A stretch of 64,000 bases of DNA from Capra hircus (GCF_001704415.2 NC_030836.1:27688001-27752000); one strand, 5' to 3'. Counted from the stretch's first letter, positions 51,471 through 63,184 are shown. Notes: generated by a model from the letters alone, not told the origin. Translations and numbers: made by a program.

Positions 51471-52240
51471 GGCATCAAGAGGTAGCCAAAGAGGAGGAGG
51501 AACAGAGAAGACTTGGAGGAAACAGCCCAGAACATCGGATGCTAACCCTAGGGAATCCTGCTCAAGTGCAGGGAAGAGAGTGGAAATGGGTGACGACACA
51601 GCAGTCGAGCACCCAGGTCCCTAGAGGGGGGAACAGGCCATTTTCCCACTTAAGGAAAGCTTCTCCTCAGGACAGACCCTTGGGACGAACAGGTGACCAC
51701 GTTTTCCAGTGTGTTACAGGTTGTGGGAAGGGTCAGTCAGCCACAAACAGATTAGTGGCAACCAAGCAGCACGTTTCATAGTTCTGTGTGGATCCCCCAG
51801 CCACACGCATCAGAGAGCACTCCCCCGAGGAGGAGTGATTGAAGCAGGGCCGCAACACTCCGGTGCCAGCAACACCTGTTCTTTTAAGTTCCTGAAGACA
51901 GACATTTCTAAGCAAACAGTTCCCTTGCTGAGAAACTAACTCTGGCCATGAAAGAGAAGCCTTGTGAAAACGTCAGCAAATGGGAGCTGGGCTCAAGATG
52001 AGATCTCTCTGGAAATGCAAGAATGTAGATTTGTAAGAAGCCACTGGCACAGCAGCTAGTGGGAGGCACAGACCTGAGTGAGCAGGTAACACTTCTTCCT
52101 AGTGTTGGGTGTGTGTGTGTGAGTGTGCATGTGTGTGTGTAGGTGCACAAATCCATCTCCCTCTGGCCCTCTCCAGCTGTAGCTGTTTTCTGTTTCTCAC
52201 CACCCTGGGTGGATGTGGGGTGTGTTTTCTTCTTTTTTTC
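51471..52240. other. Intergenic stretch after the possible LTR
   Basis: The open frame at 51365-51781 begins inside the possible LTR and has no recognisable domain. A short TG tract lies at 52107-52140. Confidence 0.35.
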
Positions 52241-52254
52241 CCCTTACTTTCTTT

Positions 52255-52335
52255 TTTTAAAATCAATTATAAAAAATTTACACTACTTTTTAAAATTGGA
52301 GGATAATTGCCCTACAATGTTGGGTTTCCTTCTTG
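52255..52335 (-). repeat. L1 3' end fragment
   Basis: 'aaattggaggataattgccc', then 'tacaatgttgggtttcc', is the antisense of the ruminant L1 3' part. Confidence 0.6.
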
Positions 52336-52734
52336 TTGCTTGATTGCTCAGTGCTATCTAGAAACCATTTGTTTTTTAATTCTATTATTTATAAAAAGGG
52401 AGCTCCTTTTTCTCTGCTTCACCCTTCGCTTTGACTCATAGGCTATGCCATGAACTAATTTGCTAGCTACACTCATTCACCAGCCTCCAGGTCTTTTCCT
52501 GGAATTCCCTGAAGACTTGCTTCTGGCTCTCACCAACACTATTCTGGTCATGGATCTTGGTGATTTCAATAACCTCAGGGATAATCCATTCAGTGCCCTT
52601 ACCCTCATTTCTCTGACCTCTTCTGCAGCAATTTTGTTCTTCTACTTCAGCACTCTCTCCCTTGGTCACACCATAGACTTTGACAGTACCGATATTGCGG
52701 TTTCAAGAATCTTGAGATCACCACCTATTTTTAA

Positions 52735-52920
52735 AAATAGGTATTTATTTATTTATTTGGCTGCATCAGGTCTTTGTTGTGGCATGTGAGATCTTTAGTT
52801 GAGACCCACGAACTCTTAGTTGTGGCATGTGGGACCTAGTTCCCTGATCAGGGATGGAACCTGGGCCCCCTACATTGGGAGCTGGGAATCTTAGCCACTG
52901 GACCACCTAGGAAGTCCCTC
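52735..52920 (-). repeat. CHR-type SINE
   Basis: 'tatttatttatttggctgca' through 'actggaccacctaggaagtc'. The phrase accacct occurs on both sides. Confidence 0.87.
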
Positions 52921-53026
52921 AACCACCTCTTATTTTTTCAGTGCATCTCACTCTAATAAACCTTAGACCCCCTAACTGGACCCTACAAGGTCTTGATCCT
53001 GCCAACTTTACGAGGTCCCTTATCTA

Positions 53027-53248
53027 CTTAGTAGCTTCCCTGGTGGCTCATATGGTAAAGAATTTTCTTGCAGTGCAAGAGACCCGAGTTCGAACTCTGG
53101 ATTGGGAAATTCCCCTGGAGAAGGGAATGGCGATCCACTCTAGTATTCTTGCCTAGAGAATTCTATGGACAGAGGAGCCTGACGGGCTACAGCCAATGGG
53201 ATCGCAAAGAGTCGGACATGACTGAGTGACTAAGCACACAAACAGATA
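53027..53248 (+). repeat. Bov-tA SINE
   Basis: 'tagcttccctggtggctcat' through 'gactgagtgactaagcacac'. Confidence 0.92.
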
Positions 53249-53282
53249 TGGGAAAGGGTGACAAGTAGGTAAGATGATTTTT

Positions 53283-53478
53283 AATCACTCAGTCATGTCC
53301 GACTCTTTGCAGTCCCATGGACTGTAGCCTTCTAGGCTCCTCTGTCCATGGGGATTCTCAGGCAAGAATACTGGAGTGGTTCACCCTGCACTCCTTCAGG
53401 GGATCTTCCCTACCCAGGGATTGAACCTAGGTCTTCGGCATTGCAAGCGGATTCTTTACCATCTGAGCCACGAGGGAA
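53283..53478 (-). repeat. Bov-tA SINE
   Basis: Antisense, from 'aatcactcagtcatgtccga' to 'gagccacgagggaagtt'. Opposed to the previous SINE, 34 bp away. Confidence 0.92.
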
Positions 53479-53799
53479 GTTTCAATTCCATGGTCAGTCA
53501 TTAATCACTCCCTTGCACTCATCTTTAACTCTCTTGCACCTTTCTTGCTTGTAATAGTTAAAACCTCCACCTATGATTATGCCTGTAACCACGCAACTGA
53601 ATGAAAAGCCTCAAACATGCTGACTAGTCTTACTTTAAATTCATAATCATGAACCTCACATGGGTCCTTAAGGCTGTCTGGCAACTGTACATGTTTCTAG
53701 TTCATACTTCTCTTCTGGACAACTATTTTATACCTTTTCAAAGGTCCAGCATCTCTTTTTTTCTTTTTTATTCATTGATTAATTTGCTTTCTATTGGTA

Positions 53800-54320
53800 A
53801 TAGTTATGTCTTTCTGTGTAGCCAGTTACCTCAGTATCTAGCATCTTGAAACAACAAATATTATCTCACAAAGTTTCTGGTTGGATACTCTGGCTCGGGG
53901 TCTTTTATGAGATTGCAGTCAAGTTGTTGGCCAAGACTGCAGTCTCTGAAGACTTGACTGGGGCTGGAGGATCCACTTCCAAGATCATTCACCAGGCTGT
54001 TGGCAAGAGCCTTCAGTTCACTGCCATGTGGTCCTTTTTGTATGACTTCTCATGACATAAATGGCTTCCCCCAGAGCAAGCGTTGGGAACGAGTGAGAAT
54101 CACAGCAAGAGTGAGAGATGGAGAGAATGAGAGTACATGGTGGAGAGAGAGAAACACAGCATTTTTTTAATAACCTAATTTCTAGTGACATGTCATATAC
54201 TGTTGGTCACACAGAACAATTCAACACAGTGTGTACAGTGTGAAAGGGGACTACACAGGGTGTGAATACCAGGAGGCGGGGATCATTAAAGTCAGCCAAC
54301 AAAAATACTATTTTACAGAG
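53800..54320 (-). mobile_element. Possible MLT1-like LTR or related old repeat, antisense
   Basis: 'caaatattatctcacaaagt', then 'ttggcaagagccttcagttc' and 'gaataccaggaggcggggat', are phrases of old LTR-type repeats read in reverse. Diverged. Confidence 0.4.
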
Positions 54321-55600
54321 AAAACAGAGCAATCAGAAAAGAACTTCCACAAGCTCCCACTGCCATATTAGCCAATTACCAGTATATGTTCTATTTCACT
54401 GCTAGTGGTATAATGAACTCTCTCTCCTGCTATCTAAGGCCAGTCCCTCCAACTGTTCACTAGATCCATTCCCTCTTGTTCATTACCTCCTGTTTCCTCT
54501 TACCCACTTAAGGACACAGATACAAAAATTCCCCCATCTCTCTCCTGCATTGTCAGTTTTCTTTTGTTTACTGGATAGTTAGCATCAGCAGAGCACGTGG
54601 ACTGCAACATTAAAGAAAAGAATCCCATGATCCTATCTTTCAGATACACATTTTCTGTGCATCACTTTACAATTCAACTCATAGTAAGAGTTGTCTAAAA
54701 TGGCTGTCTCCAATTCTTCCTCCCTCTCTATGTCTACCCAACAGCCTTTTGATCTCAAGCTACCCCCAAAACACTGCTCTTATAAAAGTTATCTATGACC
54801 TCCATGTGGTTCAATCCAATAGTTAAATTTCAGTCATCATTTTATTTGACCTATCAGAATTTAACACAGGTTAAATTCCTCTTCAATAAAACATTTTCTT
54901 CAAGGTATTACACGCTCCTGGTTTTCTTCCTAGGCTTACTGGCTGATCCTTCCAATCTCTTTGCATTCCCCTCTTCTTCCCAGCCTGTTTAATGTGAGGA
55001 AGCCCCAGGGCTCAGGTTCTCAGCCAGGCAGGCACCCACTCTGGAGCGATTGTACTTGCTGTTCACTTTGCTTGGAACTTTTAGAAAGCTCTCCAGTGAA
55101 AATCGGCTTGTTCCGCTAGTCCATGGAAATTTGCATTGGAGGCTTTGCTCAAAATTACCTCAGTGAAGCCTTCTCTGGTCATCCTATCTAAAATTTCATC
55201 TCCCCTATCCTCTGACACACTTTTTATCCTCATCCTCAACTTTTAATCTACAATACTCATCACCCAGACACATTGGTTTACTTATTCATGAGTCTATGTT
55301 GTTATTTCTCATCATCACTTCCATGAACAAGGGATATTTATCTGTTTTGTTCACTACTGTACATTCCCAGTGCCTAAAACAGTACTGGTATATAAAAATC
55401 TCTCAATTATGATAAGTTACACGAAAGAAGGAATGGGTATCTCAAAGGGATAATGAAGTGTCCCTGGGTTATACTAAAGCTTGGAGCAGACAGGGAGACC
55501 ACTCAGGAGGCTACCATATTTACTCATAAGAGCATGTATGAAATAGCACTACTAATGTAAGGAGGTGTATAAAGGATGAGCATGATTTACAACTGGCTTG
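54321..55600. other. Intergenic stretch, nothing firm
   Basis: T/C-rich sequence without a recognised gene. Possible traces of old L1 or other repeats are too weak to call. Confidence 0.35.
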
Positions 55601-55601
55601 A

Positions 55602-55798
55602 AAAGTGTTAGTTGCTGAGTCCTGTCCAACTCTTTAGGACCTCATGGACTGTAGGCCGCCAGGTTCCTCTGTCCATGGGACTTTCCAGGCAAGAATACTG
55701 GAGTGGGTGCCATTTCCTTCTCCAGGGGATCTTCCCGAAGGGACTGAACCTTGGTCTCTTGCACTACAGGCAGATTCTTCATGGTCTGAGCTGCTGGC
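55602..55798 (-). repeat. Bov-tA SINE
   Basis: Antisense, from 'agtgttagttgctgagtcct' to 'catggtctgagctgctgg'. Confidence 0.88.
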
Positions 55799-55889
55799 TT
55801 AGTTCATTCCTGAAGGAAGCCCTGCCAGGCCCGCCTTCGCCCATCCTTTTCCTGTGCTTCCTTCAATTAGGCCCCTGGCCAGCTCAGTT

Positions 55890-56092
55890 ATGGGCTTCTC
55901 TGATGGCTCAGTGGTAAAGAAGCCGCCTGCCAAGGACACCCGGTCCGATCCCCCCTGTTGGGAAGATTCCCTGGAGAAGGAAATGTCAACCCACTCCAGG
56001 ACTCTTGCCTAGGAAATCCCACAGACAGAGGAGCCTAGCGGGCTACAGTCAGTGAGATCGCAGAAGAGTCAGACACGACTTAGCAACAACAC
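55890..56092 (+). repeat. Bov-tA SINE
   Basis: 'gggcttctctgatggctcag' through 'agtcagacacgacttagcaa', ending 50 bp before the CCDC15 CpG island. Opposed to the SINE at 55602. Confidence 0.92.
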
Positions 56093-56139
56093 GTTCAGTC
56101 AACCAGCTTTTCAGCCCAAAATACTCCTTTTCCTGAAGA

Positions 56140-56520
56140 TGCCGGACGTCCCCGGTGCTGGGATATTCGAGCCACCGCCTGCAGACCCACATTTCTGCTG
56201 GCCGGTTTCCCAGCCGCCGTGTGGACCCACCCAGGCCGCACCCATTCCACCAGCATTCACAAGCCCCGCCCCCTCAGCGAGACGAAGCGGAGGTGACGCA
56301 CATCGGGAGCGCTAAACCCCGCCCCTCACGCTTTCCCAGTCCCCGAGAGATGACGGAAGCCCGGTAGAGGCGGGTACAAGGCCGCCGAGGAGCGGGGTGG
56401 GGCATCGCTGCGCGGCCTTCCCCAAAGCGGCGGTTTACTGGCGGTAGTTACCTTAGTATCCACGTTAGCTTGAGTTGTGGCCGGCTGCGATCGATTCTAC
56501 TAGGCCGGTGCAGTCTCAGC
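56140..56520 (+). promoter_or_regulatory. CCDC15: CCDC15 CpG-island promoter and 5' non-coding exon
   Basis: CpG-dense, SINE-free block. It holds GC boxes (ccccgccccc at 56264-56273, ccccgcccc at 56317-56325), a CRE-like tgacgca (56294-56300) and an ETS-type cggaag (56354-56359). No TATA box. The non-coding first exon must lie here because the ATG exon starts with a splice acceptor at 57002-57003. I cannot fix its donor. Confidence 0.7.
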
Positions 56521-57003
56521 CAGAGTGTCACCCCGAGGCCTGAGAAACAGGATTTTCTCTGGTCCGGAACTCCCTGGCGATCAGCGTTGCCCCCATAACC
56601 GGATACCAATTATTTGAACTTTCGTCTTCAGACCCAGGTTCCCACCCCGCACCCTCCCAGTCCCATCGCGCTCCCGCTGCTACGCTCTTTCCTCCCTTTC
56701 CCATGTCGCTGCGCCACCAATGGCACAGTTTCCTCCTCTCAGTCAGGTTCTTTTGTTTGACCCCCGCTCTCCTCCGTATTGCTTTTCGAGGGCTATCTTG
56801 AAACTTCCTTCCTTTATAACACTTATTTTGTATCTTCCCTTTTCCCTTCTTTTCCCCCTTCCTTCCTTCGCCAGAATCTTTGTCAGAGTACGGCCTCCTG
56901 CAAGGCTTCACTCATTTCCAGAAGTCTGTGGCACAGGTGTTAGGGAATTGAGTTTTTAAGGTGGTCGTTTTAAGATTTTGAGCTTTTCCTCTCTCCTAAC
57001 CAG

Positions 57004-57192
57004 GAGTCATAGATGCCAAGAAGTATGGCCCCCCTCAAGAAGCCTCGAAATACCACGAAGTTACCCCTGGCTTTAAACCCCTTGAAGAGCAAGGACGTGT
57101 TGGCAGTGCTGGCTGAGAGGAACCAGGCTATAGTACCCGTTGGGGCCTGGGTGGAGCCTGCCCCACCAGATAGTTCAGAAGTCCCGGCAGCT
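57004..57192 (+). CDS. CCDC15: CCDC15 first coding exon (exon start 57004, ATG 57013)
   Basis: Acceptor CTCCTAACCAG ends at 57003, and nine non-coding bases precede the ATG at 57013. Donor GTGAGT at 57193. The first ATG has a weak context (T at -3). A second in-frame ATG at 57025 has A at -3 and G at +4. Confidence 0.92.
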
Positions 57193-60100
57193 GTGAGTGT
57201 CAGTTTGATGCCAATGTGGTGGCATCTTTCTTTCCCTAATTCCTTGTGCTCGAAAAAGCAGTCTGGGGATGCCGTTTGTATTCCGTCATAAATAGTTATG
57301 TTTTTGCTTTAGGGTTATTGAACAAATATGTAGTTGTTAATTATCATACAAAGATGTTTAGTTGTTTCTAAAATGTGGTACACTCTTAATCTTTGGTTTA
57401 CACTTGAAAGCCGCAATTTGGAACCAGTCATGCACTTCAGGAAAATGTTTGGTAATCTCAAGGTGAGGGCAAAAGAGGGCAGACAGACAATGGGAGTGAA
57501 GGAAAGAGGCACCGGTGGCTTCAGTTTGTCTGGTCTTGAGTTAACCTGAGTCACTTGTCCAGACTTGATATACATATCTCTCCTTTGGAACTGTGTTACC
57601 TAATTATTCATTGATACTTGTACATTCTGCTCTCTGGTACATATGTTCTGGAATAGTTTATGGGACAGATTTTTTGGAACTCATAATTTTAATTAGAATT
57701 TAATTTCACTTGATTTTGAGAATTTAGAGACTGTGAAATAATTTGAGGCACCCCTCAGAATTAGAATTTGGTATCACCGTGTTAGAAGAAGGGATAGACA
57801 GGAGGTATGATGGGTTTATTTAATTTGGAGATTCATTATGGAAGAGAGACATAGTCAAGAGAAGAGCAATACAGTATAGGACACAAGTGTTGAAGTCAGA
57901 GAATATTCTAGCTTTGCTCCTTGCCAGCTGTAGGATCTTTGGCTGCTACTAAAGATGAATGTCTCTGAGCCTGTTTCCTTATCTTTCGTGTAAGAGATGA
58001 GAATACCTAGTATTGGAGCTAGTTTTGAGGATTCAGTGATATGAGTTAAAGTGTTTATGCTAATAGATCTTTACTCATGGTGACTACTATTATTTTCATT
58101 CTTTGCTATTCAGAGCACTGAGAGGAAGTGAACAATGATCAAGGACTCAAATGTAATAAAATGTTCCAGATTGTTTTGGAATTAAGCATTATATAAATAT
58201 TGAGTACCTTTGTATTCTGGGCTCCATTACAGTAGGGGAAACAAAGGAGAATGAAATACATTTCCTGCCCTCAAGGGATTCATAGTCTAATAGGGAGTTA
58301 AGAATTATTGTACTCAATGTTAGTAAGAAAGAGAGGTGGTGGGTGGTGGTGGTGGTGTAGTCGCTCAGTTGTGTCTGACTCTTGGGACCCCATGGACTGT
58401 AGCCTGCCAGGCTCCTCCGTCTATGGGATTTGGAGTGGGTTGCCATTTCCTTCTCCAAGAATGAGAGGAGATGGGTATTGGATGTTCTTGAAGATTGAGT
58501 AGGCCTTTTCTAGGTAGAAATGACAGGAAGGGCATGCTTGGTTAAAAATGCAGCATAATACTCATTTTATAATAGCACATAGTGGGTGAGTGGTGAGCCA
58601 TCTGATATGTTGGTGTTAGTTTCACAGTCGTGCCAGACTCTTTGTGACCCCATGGACTGTTAGCCCACCAGGCTCTGTCCATAGAATTCTCCAGGCAAGA
58701 ATGTTGGAGTGGGTAGCCACTCACTTCTTCAGGGAATCTTCCCTATCCAGGGATTGAACCCAGGTCTCCTGCATTGCAGGCGGATTCTTTACCATCTGAG
58801 CCACCAGGGAAGTCGAGCAATCTGATATATGTGGACTATTTTACTCACTTTAGAAACTGAAACATAAGATAGGTTTGAATTGGTTCATTAAGAATTAATG
58901 AAGATACTTTTAGTTCTCAGTACATGAAAAATTAAGATTTGATTTTTGTGCTAACAGATTCTGAGTTTTAGTTTGTGATTTGGTTTAAGTTCTTGGTACT
59001 CACTTGAGCTTCCCTGGTGACTCACATGGTAAAGAATCCGCCTGCAATGCAGGAGATCTGGGTTCAATCCCTGGTTTGGGAAGATGCCCTGGAGGAGGGC
59101 ATAACAACCCACTCCAGTGTTCTTGCCTGGAGAATCCCCATGGACAAAGGACCTTGATGGGCTATAGTCCCTGGGCTCGCAAAGAGTCAGACATGACATA
59201 GCGACTAAGTGCAGCACAGCTATGTCTAGATTATCAGCTCTGAACTACTGTGACTTCTTTACTGTACAGGGAATTTTGGATTATAGAACTGAAGTATTTT
59301 TTCGGGATTGTATCCTGACCACTTTGTGTTTACAGTAGGCAACTAGTGGGACAGTACATTTATTTTCTATTTTTCATCTTTAAAGACTTCAGCATATATA
59401 ATTGAAGAAGAACTGAAGGAGCAGCTAAGAAAGAAGCAGGAAGCTCTGAAGCGTTTTCAGAGACAAGTCAAAAGCCGAGTAAATCAGCAAATTAGGCTGA
59501 GAAAAAAGCAACAACTTCAGCGGTCTTATGAAGCTGTAAGTTCAAAAGTGAGCCTGAATAAAGATTGGATGGAACATATGTTTGTTATGGGAAATGCTGT
59601 TAGGCAATAACAGAATCACCTTTTTTGAGCCCAGGCTTTGTATAGTCTGATTAACTAGTGAGGGCAGTAGATTTGTAGGCAGAGAACCTGTTGTTTCTGT
59701 TTTCCTGTGTTGTCTGACTACCTCTTTTGCTTTCACCAAATAGTTATAAATAATGTCAGAGTTTGGGTTGGGGTTTGAATTCTGGCTTTGCTCCTTACTA
59801 GCTATGTGACCTTGGGCCAAGTGCTTAAATTCTCTCAGCTATGGTTTCTTTATCTGTGAAGTGGGGATATAATACTTGTCTCACAGTGTTGTTTTGAAAA
59901 TTAGATAATGTAGATTATTAGCACCCAGTAGGTGCCTGGTAAGTGTTAGTTTCTTTGCCAACTAAAATTTCCCATCCCTCTCCCCAACTCCGGTTTTAAG
60001 ACTTCGGGCTGCTTATAGATATTAGTTGATTATACTGGGCTGGGGGGAATCACTCTCACAAGAGGAATCTCACTCTTTCTTCCTTCATGTAGGCAGAGAA

Positions 60101-60284
60101 AGAAGGCTCAATAGCCATGTACTCTTCAGATCTAGCACACTTAACTCCTAAAAGAACGAGCGTTTTTCCAAGCAATTTGAATGCTGCTATTGGAAGGGCC
60201 AGATTGCCTCCTCCCCACATGCTTGAGGGTGGAATAGAAGACAGAGAGAATCAGAATGAACTGTTCCAACAACAAGCCCAGGCT
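57013..60284 (+). CDS. CCDC15: CCDC15 (coiled-coil domain-containing 15), 5' part, three coding exons
   Basis: CCDC15 is a large coiled-coil protein reported at centrioles and in cilium formation. Three plus-strand exons, all phase 0, give the first 174 residues: 57013-57192, 59386-59535 and 60093-60284. The protein opens MPRSMAPLKKPRN, then LPLALNPLKSKDVLAVLAER and GAWVEPAPPDSSEVP. Next is a strongly basic helix (about residues 66-112, such as EEELKEQLRKKQEALKRFQR and NQQIRLRKKQQLQ) that looks like a coiled coil. Then come LTPKRTSVFPSNLNAAIGRA and NELFQQQAQA. This agrees with the human amino terminus as I remember it. The human protein is about 950 residues, so most of the gene is beyond the right edge. 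Confidence 0.94.
57890..58085 (+). repeat. MIR SINE in CCDC15 intron
   Basis: 'gctttgctccttgccagctg', then 'gagcctgtttccttatcttt'. Confidence 0.7.
58350..58462 (-). repeat. Bov-A SINE fragment
   Basis: Antisense A-monomer, 'gtagtcgctcagttgtgtct' to 'ttgccatttccttctccaag', with an internal deletion before 'ggagtgggttgcc'. Confidence 0.85.
58610..58815 (-). repeat. Bov-tA SINE
   Basis: Antisense, 'ggtgttagtttcacagtcgt' to 'gagccaccagggaagtcg'. The intron copy is antisense to CCDC15. Confidence 0.9.
59008..59220 (+). repeat. Bov-tA SINE
   Basis: 'gagcttccctggtgactcac' through 'catgacatagcgactaagtg' and a cagcacagc tail. It is opposed to the copy at 58610, about 190 bp away, and lies 170 bp before the second coding exon of CCDC15. 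Confidence 0.92.
59386..59535 (+). CDS. CCDC15: CCDC15 second coding exon (basic coiled coil)
   Basis: 150 bases between acceptor TTTAAAG and donor GTAAGT, phase 0 to 0. Encodes TSAYIIEEELKEQLRKKQEA, then RRQ/KK-rich heptads, ending QLQRSYEA. Confidence 0.95.
59755..59960 (+). repeat. MIR SINE in CCDC15 intron
   Basis: 'ttactagctatgtgaccttg', then 'tttctttatctgtgaagtgg'. One of the best preserved MIRs in the window. Confidence 0.8.
60093..60284 (+). CDS. CCDC15: CCDC15 third coding exon
   Basis: 192 bases between acceptor TTCATGTAG and donor GTAAGT, phase 0 to 0. Encodes AEKEGSIAMYSSDLAHLTPK to ENQNELFQQQAQA. I looked for the next exon up to 64000 and did not find it. Confidence 0.94.
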
Positions 60285-60477
60285 GTAAGTACATATTCAT
60301 TTTATTTATGTTTCTGGTTTTTTCTTCTTTTTAGATATATAACATACCTGGCCTATGATGAAGAGATTAGGAGTCACATCAACTTCGATTTTTATCACCT
60401 CCCCCCCCTTTTTTTACCTTTGTAAAGTGAAGATTAATGGGACGATGTTTATTTTTAGTATATATTTAAAATTATAT

Positions 60478-60815
60478 GAGAGTCCTTTGGACAGCAAGAG
60501 GATCAAATCGGACAATCCTAAAGGAAATCAACCCTGAATATTCAGTGGAAGGACTGAAGCTGAAGCTGAAGCTCCACTACTTTGGCCACCTGATGTGAAG
60601 AGCCAACTCACTAGAAAAGACCCTGATGGCTGAGAAAGGTTGAGGACAGGAAGAGAAGGGGGAGACAGAGGATGAGATGGTTGGATAGCATCACTGAGTC
60701 AATGGATATGAGTTTGAGCAAACTCCAGGAGATTGTGAAGGACAGGGAAGCCTGTGTGCTATAGTCCGTGGAGTTGCAAAGAGTTGGACATGACTTAGTG
60801 ACTGAACAATAGCAA
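60478..60815 (+). mobile_element. BovB LINE 3' fragment in CCDC15 intron
   Basis: 'gagagtcctttggacagcaa', then 'ttcagtggaaggactgaagc', ending 'cttagtgactgaacaatagc'. Sense with the gene, 5' truncated and diverged. Confidence 0.88.
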
Positions 60816-61394
60816 CAACAATTTATATTTATTGATTAGACACTTATGATACTAAAGTATTAGAGTTCAAAACTCACGAGAAAAGCTTTAAGTCAGAGAA
60901 TGTAGATTTTCCAATTATACTTAAGTTGTTATGGGTAACTGACTCTCAGTTTATAGCATATGGACAAAAGTGATTCCTAACCTCTATTCCACAAAGGTTC
61001 AGTACGTATATGGGAATTCCCATGACTGTTTTTGTTTCTTTTTTCTGTCGCTCAGTCTGATTATCACAGTGAATTGATCTGTAAGTCAAATAATAATAAG
61101 TAAACTCTAAATTGACATACTCACAAATTTTTAATGTAACTTTTCAGTGATTGACTTTGAATACCTAATATTTAAAAATTAACCACCATGCGTAGCTCCA
61201 GCCACTCAGGTCACTTGACACCATCTAATCAGCACCCCCACCCTGCTTAGTGTACCTTGGTTTCTGTTCAGTTGATCACGTTCTTCAGCTTGGTTGTGGG
61301 AATAATCCTTCGTCTTATCATTTTATTTTATTTCATTTTATTTAGTTCTACAAGTTTATTGCTACCAACTAATCTCCCTCCACCCTCCTCACGC
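60816..61394. other. CCDC15 intron stretch, nothing recognised
   Basis: AT-rich, no exon or known repeat seen. A T-rich ttttatttcattttattta tract lies near 61320. Confidence 0.4.
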
Positions 61395-61395
61395 G

Positions 61396-61500
61396 TGTGC
61401 TCAGTCATGGAACCCCATGGACTGCAGCCCGCCAGACTCCTCTGTCCACTGACTTTTCCAGGCAAGAATACTGGAGTGGGTTGGCATTTCCTTCTCCTAT
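61396..61500 (-). repeat. Bov-A SINE fragment
   Basis: Antisense A-monomer, 'tgtgctcagtcatggaaccc' to 'ggcatttccttctcctatc', missing part of its 3' end. Confidence 0.85.
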
Positions 61501-61923
61501 CTTATCCTTTTAAAATGTAATCCAGAGGGTTAGTAAGAGGAGAAAAAAAATGTGGAAAGTTACGATTATATGAAAATAAAAGTTGTGTGATGCTAACAAG
61601 CTTGGTCATAAATATGAAGCAAATCTTTTTGTGCTGTTAGAATAAATAGAGAAAGTTTTATAAGTACATGTGTGTTGAAATACTTTTTTAAAAGATTTTT
61701 TTCTCTTTCCCAGGCTATGACTTTTTCTTGTTATTGTTTGGCTTATAGTGATCATTTTTTATTTTCTTTTAAACATTATGAACAATTTACCGAGCCAGTA
61801 TTTCTTGAGCCAGACACTGCATAAAGTACAAAGGATAAAGCATTGACCAAGACAGACACAGCCTTTGCTTTCATGGTGCTTGTAGCTATAAATCCCATTA
61901 GAGTGAGGCTTGTACTTCATCTG

Positions 61924-62332
61924 TTCAGTTCAGTTCAGTTCAGTTCAGTTGCTCAGTCATGTCTGACTGTTTGCAACCCCATGAATCACAGCACGCCAGG
62001 CCTCCCTGTCCATCACCAACTCCCGGAGTTCACTCAGACTCACGTCCATCGAGTCAGTGATGCCATCCAGCCATCTCATCCTCTGTCGTCCCCTTCTCCA
62101 CCTGCCCCCAATCCCTTCCAACATCAAAGTCTTTTCCAATGAGTCAACTTTTCACATGAGGTGGCCAAAGTACTGGAGTTTCAGCTTTAGCATCATTCTT
62201 TCCAAAGAAATCCCAGGGCTGATCTCCTTCAGAATGGACTGGTTGGATCTCCTTGCAGTCCAAGGAACTCTCAAGAGTCTTCTCCCAACACCACAGTTCA
62301 AAAGCATCAATTCTTCGGCACTCAGCCTTCAG
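61924..62332 (-). mobile_element. BovB LINE 3' fragment in CCDC15 intron
   Basis: Opens with four ttcag units of the inverted tail. Reads through 'ccatcgagtcagtgatgcca' to 'cttcggcactcagccttcag'. 5' truncated. Confidence 0.92.
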
Positions 62333-62694
62333 GACACATCAGTCCACAGATATTTGAATATACTGTGTTTGTTAAGCATTGTAGTGATACTAATGATATG
62401 TGAAATAGGACCTTTCATGGGTTTACATTTCCAAGTAGAGATACAAAGCTAACAGACTCCTAATCTGTTGGTTAATAATTTGGAAATATATGCTGCATTT
62501 GGTGATAAATTTGTGCAGTGGAAGTTCAAAAATGTTTTAATTCTAAAGAAATAGTTGGGGAAGAATTCTTGGAGGAGGTGGAATTGAGCTGTATATTTTG
62601 AACTGGTAAACTGAGTTGAATTGGTAAATTCAAAAGAATTTTAAGATAGGAACAGTAAAAAGTCTAGAATATAAAAGTTTTTATACCCTGCTTT
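62333..62694. other. CCDC15 intron stretch, nothing recognised
   Basis: No exon or clear repeat. Confidence 0.4.
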
Positions 62695-62695
62695 T

Positions 62696-62822
62696 TGGGG
62701 TGGGGGGGGTGCTGGACCTTGGAGCTTGTAGGGTCTTCTTGTTCCCCGACCAGGGATCAAATCCATGCTGCTTGCTGTAGAAGCAAGGAGTCCTAACCAT
62801 TAGACCACCAGGGAAGTCCCGA
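62696..62822 (-). repeat. CHR-type SINE
   Basis: 'ggagcttgtagggtcttctt' through 'agaccaccagggaagtcccg'. A G-run (ggggtggggggggtg) replaces the usual tail-side sequence. Confidence 0.82.
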
Positions 62823-63184
62823 CCCTGTTTTTTTCTTAAAAGAAGATGAGCTACTGAGGAATATTCAGTGACTTAAACTACTCTAAGCCTATAAACTTTT
62901 GCTTATTCAATCTGTGACAATAGAAGCTCAATTTTTTTTTTTTAAAATCTTACTGTTTCTGTTGCACTTTCTATCCACTAGATGTCACTAAGAACTAGAC
63001 AGTGAGACAGTGTCCAAAGCACTAACTCCTTTGGGACAGTTCCAGGCAAACTGGGACAGCTGGTCACCCTGTCTCTACATGTGTTCATGCTTCTTTACTT
63101 ACTTTTCTACTACTAACTGGTATTCTCATCATCACAGCTCCAAAACTTTTACAAATTATGTAAAATGAACATTTAACAAATAGG

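Larger units (their letters stand above)
36701..56139. other. HEPACAM-CCDC15 intergenic region
   Basis: About 19.4 kb between divergently transcribed genes. I find no spliced gene. Content is SINEs, L1 ends, BovB, one clear and several possible LTRs, and unique sequence. The spacing is similar to human. Confidence 0.65.

Noticed and set aside
56528..56911. 127-codon minus-strand frame beside the CCDC15 promoter
   Set aside because: It is lysine-rich because of T/C-rich sequence on the plus strand. It has no ATG context, splice or family support. A divergent transcript from the CpG island is possible, but a protein is not supported.
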